Shown here piece by piece: positions 1-9,897 of a DNA stretch of 64,000 bases. A model generated the notes under the pieces. The model did no database searches. It was given only the letters and a program-made list of their open reading frames with translations, and was not told the DNA's origin. The translations under genes were made by a program, and so were the position numbers. Origin of the DNA: Zymoseptoria tritici IPO323 (lineage: Eukaryota; Ascomycota; Dothideomycetes; Mycosphaerellales; Mycosphaerellaceae). The stretch is taken from positions 2,604,001 through 2,668,000 of the forward strand of contig NC_018218.1 of NCBI RefSeq assembly GCF_000219625.1, read 5' to 3'. Positions within the stretch are counted from its first letter, which is position 1. Every line of letters starts with the position of its first letter.

Positions 1-360
1 ATTTCCGTCCGCATCGTCACTGTCCGCCTTGCGCTTCTTGGGAGTACCGTCTCCTGCATCTGACTGGCCTGAAGACACATATTAGTCATTGGATTCGTTC
101 TCGGATTGAGGAGCTTGTCATGTACTGTCACCACTCATCTTGTCGATCTTCTTCTTGAGGCTGTGCCAGGAAGCTTTGGCCGAGTTGGGGTTTGCAAGAC
201 CGGTGGCGAGGGCGAATTTGGGGTAGTCGATGGCGACGTCTCCCTTCATGCAGGTGAAGGCTTTGGAGAGCAGCTCGAGCTCGCGCTGGGTGAAGGCGGT
301 CGTGCCTTTGGCTGGAGTGGCCCCTTTTGTTGGGGTTGCTGCTTTGATTGGAGTGGCCAT
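1..360 (-). CDS. Small basic H1/Myb-like nuclear protein, single domain (partial, runs off left edge)
   Basis: Exons 360..126 and 68..1, with a 57-nt intron (125..69, GTACAT...TTCAG). Without splicing the frame stops right after the donor. With splicing it continues into an acidic/basic tail containing PKKRKA, a likely nuclear localisation signal. The protein starts with an Ala/Thr/Pro/Lys-rich stretch like a histone H1 tail (MATPIKAATPTKG). A compact ~55-residue domain follows, with the pattern FTxRELxxL, D(Y/F)xKxA, NPxSAKxxW and KKKI. The neighbour at 754-1585 carries the same domain twice, so these are tandem paralogues. I infer a helix-turn-helix or Myb-like DNA-binding module from the fold pattern and basic tail; no function is established from sequence. 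The C-terminus lies outside the window. Confidence 0.7.
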
Positions 361-753
361 GTTGGAGATGGGAACTTGGTTGGTGGTGGCAGGCTGAAGT
401 TGATGCTGAAGAGAGAAAGAGAATGTTGTAGAGAAGGAAGAGAAATGATGATTTGAGGCGGAAGAGGAATCCCTAAGGTGGGTTCGGCGCGTGGAAGCAG
501 ATGAAGTGAATTAATCTACACTAAAAACACCTTCCTTCCCTTCATTCACCCGACCGAGTCACACGCATGAACAATCCGCAGAAGATGGTGTCAAATTTCC
601 GGTTCTGGTCTATGCCCTTGTGCCCGAAGGCCATGGAAGCATCTCCGTGGTACCGCTCAAAGCGCATAGTACGAATTTCGCCTGAAGGGCTTGGTGTGTG
701 CACATGAAGAAGGAGAGCGTTGTCATCTTGTCGCAACTCGGATTCATCCGTAA
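361..753. other. Intergenic, no gene seen
   Basis: The region lies between the start of the left-edge gene and the stop of its tandem paralogue, both on the minus strand. A 64-codon minus frame at 542-736 has no recognisable homology or plausible splice link, so I read it as 3' untranslated DNA of the upstream gene. Nothing else is supported. Confidence 0.5.
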
Positions 754-1585
754 TCAGAGCAGGTCACCCGTATCGACCGAGTGATCGGCGTCCACAGCCC
801 CTGCCTTCACTGGCACCTCTTCAACCCCAACGACCTCATCGACTCTCTCATCGACCTTCTCATCGTCACTGCCAACGAGCTCGCCGACAGCCTTCTTACC
901 ACGACCCTTCTTCGGAGTCGCCTTCACCTTCTTGACAGGACTCTCGTCACCATCGTCGCTACCAGTGTCTTCCTTCTTGAGTTCGGACCTCGCGCGCTTC
1001 TTCGGTGTCGCCTTGGGCTTTGGAGTGGAGGTGGTGGTAGTCATTGCCTCGGTGTCACCAGCCACTTCGAGAGCGCGCGCGGCAAGCTTCTTCTTGATTT
1101 TGGCCCATGCATTCTTAGCAGAACCCGGATTGCCCATGTCAACGAGCGGGGCGAGCTTCTTGAAATCGACCTTCGGCTCTCCCTCGAAAGCTGGAGAAGT
1201 CAGCGATGCCTAAACAATATGGAATCGACGCAGAGCAGGACCTGGCATAGCCCAAGAGACGATCCGGGACTACGCTGCAGGTCTTGAATTCTTAGAGACT
1301 TACAGCGCCAGGCGCAAGCCATGATCTGAAGCTCGCGCACAGTGAAGTCGTTGGTACCTGCGGCGAGCTTCTTCTTGATCTTAGCCCATGCATTCTTAGC
1401 AGAGCCCGGATTCCCCATTCCCACGAGCGGCGCAAGCTTCTTGAAGTCGACCTGCGTGGATTTTAGTGTTGTGATTATCTTCATGTGATCATTTCAATAC
1501 GGACCTTGGGCTCTCCACCCTCGAAACAGCGCCATGCGGCGGCCATGATCTCGTCCTCGCGAGGTGTGAAGTCGTTGGTAGCCAT
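754..1585 (-). CDS. H1/Myb-like nuclear protein with internally duplicated domain
   Basis: Three exons: 1585..1505, 1451..1304 and 1190..754, giving 221 aa. Introns are 53 nt (donor GTCCGT) and 113 nt (GTAAGT). The protein opens with MATNDFTPRE and consists of two back-to-back copies of a ~55-residue domain. Both copies contain EPKVDFKKLAPLV followed by MGNPGSAKNAWAKIKKKLAA. A ~100-residue charged tail follows, with TPKKRAR, PVKKVKATPKKGRGKK and acidic runs, a typical nuclear tail. The copies are nearly identical in DNA (about 44 of 48 bases match between 1090-1137 and 1373-1420), so the duplication is recent or homogenised. The two introns do not fall at equivalent places in the copies. The left-edge neighbour has one more divergent copy. 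A chromatin or DNA-binding role is inferred only. Exons are supported by restored frame and domain symmetry. Confidence 0.8.
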
Positions 1586-2625
1586 CTGGGGGACTTTAGT
1601 ATGCACGCGCGATGAATGGTAGCTGCTACACTACATACCTTAGCGTATGGGGTGTGTGTGTTAGAGGTATGTTGGATGTGTGGTGAGTGTGGATGTTGAT
1701 GTGTGGTGGATGTATGTTCAAAGTGTGTTGAAGCTGTGTTGCAAAATGCGGCGACGATGTTTGAGAAATGGTGGATCGATGAGATCGGAGCAGGGTTGCC
1801 ATGGAAAGACCCGTGCAGGAAGTGTGAAGTGAAGTGAAAGTGACGTGTTTCTTTCTTGGGATGCTTCCAGGCCCACTCTACTCACATACCTCACACATCG
1901 CATACAACATGCCTGACACATGCGCCAATCACAGGCATTCGTGGCAGATTTCACGTGATAGGCCACCTGAATAGCTGTGCAGAGACATTGGCATGCCTGG
2001 TCGAATGATAGAACAGCTTCGTTGGCATGCCGGCTTACGAGACTGGGCAGGTACACTGGTATACCATGTTCATTAACCGTTCATGTACAGTGGCATGCCG
2101 TCTTAGATGACCGTCCGTGTACGTCGGCATGCCGGCTTATCTAGGCGTACAGATACGCTGGTCGGACAGGCAGGTCACTCGGTCAGACGGTCGTATAGCC
2201 ATGACGGGTACGATCCCGAACAAGCGTTAGCACGGTGGTCAGGACGTGTAGCAGCGAGCCTGGGAAACCAGTCAGGTACACGTATTTGGCAAACCCATAG
2301 CGTGGCAGGACACGGTGCAGCAACTTTCGCAGCAGGACCGAAAAGCTGGCCAGGTAAGTTAGCCCGACATCCAAATGGGCGTTCTGGTCACTTAGCTAGT
2401 CTGCCTCACATGTGCAGCCAACTTAGCACGTCAAAGTCATAGGCGTGCAGCCGGTGTGGCATGCCCCCTTACTAGGCGTGCGGCTGACTGAGCAAATCGC
2501 TCCGCGGTTTGGACGACCTGTCGTGACATCTCGAAAGGGCGTAAAGGCAGAGTGGAAGGTCGTCTCTCGTCGAACACGAGGAGTGTGTCTTCATCTTGCG
2601 TATCGTCCATTGCTGTAACCTACAC
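1586..2625. other. Intergenic kilobase, repeat-rich
   Basis: No gene is supported here. Positions 1640-1740 are GT/TG-rich simple sequence, just upstream of the two-domain gene. Positions 1985-2470 carry repeated GGCATGCC palindromes and other imperfect short direct repeats. Open frames at 1718-2056 and 2107-2442 look non-coding, with Cys/His/Arg-rich composition and no conserved pattern. Confidence 0.5.
1990..2465. repeat. Degenerate GGCATGCC-bearing repeat tract
   Basis: The octamer GGCATGCC occurs five times in about 470 bp (near 1991, 2024, 2092, 2124 and 2458), several times in the wider context TGGCATGCCG. Related motifs (GGCGTGC, GGCGTAC, GTACGTCGGC) lie between them. The spacing is irregular, so this is not a clean tandem array. 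It may be an old minisatellite or the remains of a dispersed repeat. Confidence 0.45.
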
Positions 2626-5600
2626 TCATCTCTCAGGTGCGGGGGCAGGCGAAGCACCTAACACCCAGCCCAGCCCACTCGCCAGTGCACCACTCGCCGC
2701 GTTTGCGACCATATCTCGCTTCCTCACATGCTGCCCCTGAGCATCGCTGCCCTGTCCATCATCACTGTCCATCGCCCGATTATGCTCGCCTGAAGACCTC
2801 GCCGCCGCCTCACCCAGCGGGAACGCATTCTTGCTGAGCGCCTTTGCTGCGTTGCGCGTCAAGTCGAACATACTGAGCGGCGCATCGTCGTCGCCTCGCG
2901 GACGGACTTCGCGGCGTGTCTGATTGAGGACGAGGTCGGGTTGCTGGTCATGGTACGTGAAGTTGCCAGGGAGTGCACTGTAGTCGTTCGCGCTGAGGCG
3001 TTTGTCGGCACGGTCGTCAAAGTCTTTCTCTGCTTGCTGCTGAGCCAGGTGTAAGGATGTAGTTTCTTCTTCGCAGCGGCGCCAGGCTGCGAGGATTTCG
3101 GTGAGAGCGGATGCGGGTGCTAAAAGGAGGGCGAGAGAGAGGAGTTCTGTTCGTTGCTCGAGGCGGCGGAGTGTGGGTGGTGTGCTTGTTGATGGTCGAT
3201 ATCGTCCTGCGAGGAAGGCCGCGCGCCAGGAGATGTCGTCTTCGGTGTCGTTCCTCGCTCGGCTTGAGAGTCTTGCATGGCCTTTGCGGGACGGCTGTTT
3301 TGAAGCATTGGGTGCCTCAATGTCCGCTCCCGACGGCGAGAGCTTGTTGACGATGTAAGAGTAGGCTGTCTCGAAGTCGTCTTCTCTCAGTGCAGCCTCG
3401 ATCGCCATGAATGTGACTCGCCTTTCGGCATCTTTCCTTCTCCGGGATAAATCTCCCGCGTTTGTGACTTCTCGATTTGCGCCGTCGTCGTCCTCATCCG
3501 AGACAAGCCCAGCAGAGACCAAGTTTCGGCCAATATCGACAAGATCGTCCAGCTTTGTGTAGCTCCTCGAATTTTGTTCAAGAAGCTTGCTGATGAGAGA
3601 CAGCGGATCCTTGCTGACACGTATACTGACGGGCTGGAAGGGAACCCCGTGCTGCAGTTTCAGAGAGTAAAATGACAATGAATGTGTAGCAGCTATGAGT
3701 GCACTGGCTTGTTGGAAACGTGCACTCTTGGAGAACTGCTGTCGAAAGGCAAGGAGGCTAGATCGCGTCAGCACAAAATTCAATCTGAGTGAGGCCCATG
3801 GGATCTTACATATCGTTCGCCCTTTTCATGCCGCCTCTCGTCTTATTACCGTTGCTCGCACTGTCGTATGCTTCCATCGCCTTCTCCAGTATTACGCCCT
3901 CGACTCGCGAACGGGCTTCGGAGCCCTCTGGCTTTGCGGCGACGTACGAATCGATTGCGAATTGGTAACCTATATGTTCAATCGTCAGCGGTATGCTCAG
4001 CCCGGTCCTGTTCCCTCATCCGTATACTCACAGCTTGTTTCCACAAAGGCTCGCAACATCTCATCCTCAAAATCGTCCTTCTGAATTTTGCCCAGGACTC
4101 CAGCTCCCTCTTTCTCTTCGGGCTCATTTGGGCCGGGCTTGATACCCCAATTCCAAAGCCAAAGCAGCTTCGCATGATCAGACTCCCATTGCGAAGGGTC
4201 TTTCCGAGCACCGCTCTTGGAAGCTGAGCGTAGCATCTTTCGTAGCACCTCCATTTGCTCGGCCGCATCAGCATAGAAGTGTAGCTTTGCGACGTTTACA
4301 AGCGAGATCGGATGACCCAGTCCAGAAAATTGGTATGCGCTATACACCATCATCTGAAGCAGCATGTAGGTCTCCACTCTCGGTGTAGTCAGAGGATGTT
4401 CTGAACGTAGCAGAGCATCTGGAAAGAGGTCCGCCACCGACTCCGACTGTTCGATTTTCGTGGCATGCCGCTCAATCTGCGGCAGCGAGTCGACGCTAGT
4501 CGCGAGATCTGGAGGCGGCTTGAAGTCTAGCAGCTCAGCCAATCTGGCGAGAACGTTGTGTGAGCTGCGGACCGTCTCCTCGTCGTTCGTCTGCGCAGCA
4601 TAGCAGCTTGCAAAAGCCGCCTGCGCATACTGTAATTCGAGCTTCCGCTGCAAGTCCTCATCCAAGTAGGATATTCCCTTTTGATCGTAGCCGCCCAAAT
4701 CGACATCACTAGGACCGTCCCAGTTCTCAACAGCGCTCGCAACCAGCCCAAACTCATCTACTGACTTCTGAACCATCCAGCGGTACATTTGCTCCCAATC
4801 GTGTCCGGTCTTGTCCGACTCCTTAACACCTTCAAGCCCAATCTTGCTGACGCCGTTGGAGAGACCTTCCTCGACTGGCTGAGAGGGTGCTTGTTCATTC
4901 TTACGATCAAGTTTACGACGTTTTCGGTGTGTATGTCCATACATCCACGGCCCAACCAAGCTCTTGATGTCCCGACTTATTCTGCTCTGCGATTCATCCT
5001 CCACTTGCTCCTTCTCTGGCTCCGCTGCCTTTTTCATAAGAAAGTCAATGCCTTTCCTGCCCGACAACTCTTCGAATTCATTCAACGGTAGCACCATGGA
5101 TGGATCCTCAGGATAGTACTCGATCTCCAGTCGAAGTAGCGGCAGCACAACTGCGATGTACCACGTGCGAATGAAATCATTGCGGCCGAGGAATGGCTCG
5201 ATCAAGGCGGGAACGAGGTTTAGCAAGCCAGTCTCCGAGTCTATCCTGTACGCTCGATGACACAAAAACCATGTGAGTAGGTCTCTGGGCGCATGAGGCG
5301 GGAACTTGGGCGGCTCGATCTTGAGTAAACGTAGCTTCCGGACGCGTTTCTGTGCTTGTTCTTCCGAGAGGTCTTTGACAGGAGCTGTGTTCACTGGCAC
5401 ATCTTCACGGTCGACGTTGAGGTACAGTCGTGAACAGACCTCGCCAACGTAGTCGGAGTACTCGCTCGGATCGACAGCTTCAGGAAGGTATGTGAGGAGG
5501 ATTCGTAGGACAAGTTCGGGGTCGAGGGCGTCAGATCGTGTAGGCGTGAAGGAGTGTAGGGCTTTGATGTTTGATTCGGAGGCGAGATGAACTGTAAGTA

Positions 5601-5637
5601 GCACACATTGTGCAGGACTCAGATCTTGAACTTCCAT
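2626..5637 (-). CDS. sec39: SEC39-family Golgi-ER tethering protein
   Basis: Exons 5637..4032, 3969..3810 and 3757..2626 give 965 aa, with introns of 62 nt (GTGAGT...ATAG) and 52 nt (GTAAGA...CTAG). Splicing joins two long frames that each look like parts of one helical protein. The N-terminal half begins MEVQDLSPAQCVLLTVHLAS and has the layout of the Sec39 domain (alpha-solenoid), including LLTWFLCHRAYRIDSETGLL and the PLLRLEIEYYPEDPS segment. Sec39 is a subunit of the Dsl1/NRZ complex, which tethers COPI vesicles at the ER with Dsl1, Tip20 and ER SNAREs. The last ~60 residues are low-complexity and end with an Ala/Gly/Pro-rich tail. The family call is good; exon joins rest on restored frame. 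Confidence 0.85.
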
Positions 5638-5921
5638 GTCGTGGGTTGTGGTTTAGAAGCGAAGGAGGGAAGCTTGGGGAAACATTTACACATGCCAAAG
5701 TAAAGTTGGCCGATGACCTCAAGAGCTTCAGCGGAAGACATTCCGCCATGAAACGAAACAACTTCTTACCGAATGTATACTGCGTGCCAATTCAATGACC
5801 AAACGACATGTAACGTTTAGCATACGCGTCGAGGTGGACTGCCTGAACTCATCATGCTGGAGAGATTTGCCATTTCAATTCATTCAAACATAAGCTGTAT
5901 GCTACTTGAATCCATCAACAT

Positions 5922-7402
5922 CTATGCCTCCGCAAGTTTTAAGAGACCCTTGAGATCAATCGACTTGGGACGCTCAATCGGCAGACCAAGTGCGCGGTCC
6001 CAGATGAGCTGAGCGAGCGGTCCAAGACCTCTGCTGACACCGAAAGTGGCAGTGTAGTAAAGGGTGTTGTGGAAACCGTAGTGGTGGAACAAGACACCGG
6101 AGCTGGAGTCAACGTTGGGGAAGGGGTTCTTGGTCTTGCCGTGCTCGGTCAAGACTCCTGGAGCGATTTCGCTGTTCTTCTTCACGAGCTGGAAGACTGG
6201 GTCAGCGGCGATCTCCTTGCGGCTGGAGGCAAAGTCCATGAGCGCCTCGAATCGGGGATCGGGCTTGCGGAGCACAGCGTGGCCGTAGCCGGGCACGACG
6301 CGGCCTGACTTGAGAGTCGTCCACAAGTAGTCCTTGACATCCTGGTCGCTGAAGTTCTTGCCGACGTGCTCCTGCATCTGAAGGATCCAGCGGAGCACCT
6401 CCTGCGCAGCGAGGCCGTGGAGTGGGCCGGCCAGACCTTGAAGACCAGCGGAGTAGGAAAGGAAAGGATCGCTGAGCGCGGATCCAACCAAGTGGGTGGC
6501 GTGGGCGGAGACGTTACCGCCTTCGTGGTCACCGTGAAGGGCGAGGTAGAGACGGAGGAGATCCTGAAAGTTCTCGTTCTCCTTGCCGGCCTTGCCGAGC
6601 ATGGCGGCGAAATTGTAGGACCAATCCTGGTTGACATCAACCTCCGCTGGAAGAGCGCCGCCGCCGCAGTAGGCGTTCTGGTGGATCTTGGCGGCAATGG
6701 TTGGGAGCTTGGCCAGGAGGCTGATGGAGTCGTCGAAAGTTGGCTCCCAGTAGTCGGCCTTGTTGATACCGCGCTCGTATGCCTTGGCAAAGGCGGACTC
6801 GTAGTTGAGCGCTGAGACTGCACATGCGAACTGGGTCATTGGGTGGAGGTCCTTAGGGAAGTCGTCGAGCATCTTGTTGACGAATTGTGGCAGCTGAGCC
6901 TTCTCGGCGAGCTCCTTGCTGAAGACACGGACCTGGTTGGTGCTGGGAACCTGGCCAGTGAGCAGCAGCCAGAACATGGCCTCTGGCAACATCTCAGTTC
7001 CGCTAGTGCCCTTTGGCAGCTCCTTTTGGCAATCCTTGATGGTCTTGCCGTGGAATCGAATGCCCTCGTTGGCGTCCAATACGGAGCCTTCCCAGACCAT
7101 AGCCTTCAAGCCACGCATTCCACCCAGAGTGTTCTCGATCTTGACTTCGCCAATAGTCTTGGAGGAGTGTGCCTTGACCTTCTTGAGCAATTCACGCTTC
7201 TCCGGGATGACGGACTTGAGGGTTTCCTTGAGGTCGGGCTCGGCGGTAGCATAGCTGCGGGAGGCATTGAGGACGACGGGAGCATTGAGCTGTGAACGAT
7301 GTTGGTCAGTATTGACACAGACCATCGCTGCCTTGACATAGGAGCTCTGCTTACCTTGGAAGCTCGCAGCGCCCGAGTGGCTGACCGTGCAGACAAAGCC
7401 AT
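5922..7402 (-). CDS. mcsA: Methylcitrate synthase, mitochondrial
   Basis: Exon 1 is 7402..7355 (16 codons, a basic Ser/Ala/Arg-rich start of a mitochondrial presequence). A 64-nt intron (GTAAGC...CACAG) follows, then exon 2 at 7289..5922, for 471 aa. It is a citrate synthase fold enzyme with catalytic residues His307 (GPLHGLA), His353 (VPGYGHAVL) and Asp410 (PNVDSSSG). The YATAEPDLK start of the mature part, GGMRGLK, and KDCQKELPKGTSGTEMLPEA match fungal methylcitrate synthases better than the housekeeping citrate synthase (which has YGGARG and less of this segment). It condenses propionyl-CoA with oxaloacetate, the first step of propionate detoxification. The gene is divergent from methylisocitrate lyase of the same pathway, which supports the McsA call. 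Discrimination from citrate synthase rests on remembered family features, not an alignment run here. Confidence 0.88.
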
Positions 7403-7876
7403 GATGTGTTGTGTCGGTATGAGTGAGTGTCGGTATAGCTTGCTTGGGTCTCCAGCAACAAATTCTTCTGGAATCGGTGTTGTAGTTGATAGAGCTTCAC
7501 AGATCTGGCAATGCGAGGGAAATATGGCCGAGGTCGCTACCGGCAACAATTGCGAAAGTCTGTCGTCGGAACAAATCGTCAATCCATTCTGTCGTCAGAG
7601 GCTCGAGAAGTCTTGGACCTGCAGTAGCCGAGGTGTACCAGCCTTGCACGGGTGAACTCGCCCGAGAGACCGACATCGGGTGGAGGGTATGAAAGTATAC
7701 CCGCTGGCGAGAAACATATGGCAATAAGCGGTTCTCTTCCTCATTTCTAAGCAGTTCTTCGAGGGTCTGTCATGGGAAGATAGAACGATCATTCTGCGAG
7801 TCACATCTTTCAAGAACATCCATTCCCACAGCTCCTTCTGGGCTACCACATTGAGCTCTCCCAGCACGACGACACC
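7403..7876. promoter_or_regulatory. Shared divergent promoter of mcsA and mclA
   Basis: This 474-bp intergenic region lies between the two start codons of the methylcitrate-cycle pair, so it must hold both promoters. It contains CCGAGG at 7528-7533 and at 7628-7633, exactly 100 bp apart. CCTCGG (its complement) is the known core of sites bound by the FarA/FarB fatty-acid regulators in Aspergillus. Binding here is inference. Confidence 0.6.
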
Positions 7877-9717
7877 ATGTTTCGCACTGCTTCGCGAGCG
7901 TTGAGACAGCAAAGACGGTGTCTATACCAACCGATCGCGACACAAGTTACACCCCGAGCCACATTGGCCGCCGTACGAATGGCGTCGACACTCTCGCCAG
8001 TCAACCCACCTCTACCTTCGACCCAGCCGACCGACTCGTTCCAGCTGTTGAAGGAATCGGAGAAACCAGATGCCGAGCAAGAGATATTCGATCAACAGGT
8101 ACAACAGGTCAAGGAGTGGTGGGCGAGTCCGAGATACAAGGGCATCAAGCGTCCATACCAACCGGAACAAGTTGTGAGCAAGCGTGGGACTCTTCAACAG
8201 GTCTATCCTTCGAGCTTGACGGCTCGGAAACTGTTCAACTTGTTGGAAGAACGAAATGCTGAGGGCAAGCCCGTACATACAAGTGTGTCTGATTAACGAG
8301 CCACTGGACTGTTGCAAGTATACTGATTATGCCTCCAGTGGGTGCCATTGACCCGATCCAAATGACACAACAAGCTGCACATCAGGAGATCCTCTATGTC
8401 TCCGGCTGGGCTTGCTCCTCCGTACTCACAACGACGAACGAAGTCAGCCCGGATTTTGGCGACTACCCATACAACACGGTACCCAACCAGGTCCAGCGAT
8501 TGTTCAAGGCGCAGCAGTTGCACGACAGGAGAAGTTACGATGCGAGGATGAAGATGAGCCCAGAAGAGCGAAAGAAGACACCATACATCGATTATCTCCG
8601 ACCTATTGTAGCAGACGGCGACACTGGACATGGAGGTCTCAGTGCTGTTCTCAAGCTGGCGAAGTTGTTTGCGGAGAATGGTGCGGCGGCAGTACATTTC
8701 GAGGATCAGCTTCACGGCGGAAAGAAATGCGGACATCTTGCGGGCAAGGTGTTGGTTCCAGTCGGTGATCACATCAGCCGCCTTGTAGCTGCACGGTTCC
8801 AATGGGATTTGATGGGCTGCGAGAACCTGGTTATTGCTCGCACCGACAGCGAGAGTGGAAAGCTGCTCAGCAGTGCTGTGGATGCTAGGGACCACGAATT
8901 TATCCTCGGAGTGACAGAAGATGTGGAGCCACTCGCCGAGACGATGCAGATTATGGAGATGAATGGTGCATCAGGACCTGAGATCGACAAGTTCGAGGCC
9001 GACTGGGTCAAGAACCACAAGCTGGTCACATTCGACGAGGCCGCGGAGGCACACATCAATGCTGCCGGCAAAGACGCTGGAGCATACCTGAAGCAGATCA
9101 AGGAGAATCGCAACCTGCCGCTGTACCAGCGAAGGAAGGCGGCGGCAGAGGTTGCAGGCAGCCCTGTGCTGTTCAACTGGGATGCTCCGCGCACACGAGA
9201 AGGCTTTTACCACTATAAAGCCGGTCTTGCCGCAGCCACGAAGCGTGCCATCGCTTTTGGACCCTACGCTGATCTCCTGTGGCTAGAGACCGGCGACCCA
9301 AGCGTTGCGAAGGCCGCCGGCTTTGCCAAGGAGATCCGCGACGTGCTGCCCGAGAAGAAGCTGGTCTACAACTTGTCACCCAGCTTCAACTGGTCTGCCC
9401 ACGGCTTCAGCGATCACGATTTGAAGAACTTCATTTGGGACCTTGCCAAGCACGGCTTCGTACTCCAGCTCGTATCTCTCGCCGGTTTGCACAGCACAGC
9501 GACGATCTCGAACGAGCTGGCGAAGGCGTACAAGACTGAGGGCATGAAAGCGTATGTGGAAATCGTGCAGCGGAGAGAGAAGGAGACGGGCTGTGATGTG
9601 TTGACGCATCAGAAGTGGAGTGGCTCGAACTACATGGATGGCATTATTGGCTCGATCCAGGCGGGCAGCAGTGGCAGCAAGAGTATGGGAGATGGTAATA
9701 CAGAGGGATCCTTTTAG
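7877..9717 (+). CDS. mclA: 2-Methylisocitrate lyase, mitochondrial
   Basis: Exons 7877..8282 and 8339..9717 give 594 aa. The 56-nt intron (GTGTGT...CTCCAG) splits the Met codon in PVHTMGAIDP, as the family expects. The N-terminus ([19 protein letters not shown]) is a clear mitochondrial presequence with Arg and no acidic residues. This is an isocitrate lyase superfamily enzyme with signature KKCGHLAGK (catalytic Cys266), [19 protein letters not shown], and IARTDSESG. It cleaves methylisocitrate to pyruvate and succinate, the last step of the methylcitrate cycle. The HLAGK form and the presequence separate it from glyoxylate-cycle isocitrate lyase, which is peroxisomal and has HMGGK. It is divergent from mcsA, consistent with co-regulation by propionyl-CoA sources such as odd-chain fatty acids and some amino acids. 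Confidence 0.9.
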
Positions 9718-9897
9718 ATGTCTCGGTGTATAGGTAGTGTGAACAGCGAAAGCCAAAGACAGGCCGTATAGGAAACGACAGAGAGCCGCTGCTTGAACAG
9801 TGCAAACCCAAAAGAACATCTTGCCCATCATTCTCTATGAACATGCGAAGCATGCATTCCTAATCGTGACATCGTGATCCCTCCCCAAGCCCATTCA

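Noticed and set aside
5922..7402. Housekeeping citrate synthase as an alternative call
   Set aside because: GGMRGLK and KELPKGTSGTEMLPEA, plus the divergent methylisocitrate lyase, favour methylcitrate synthase.
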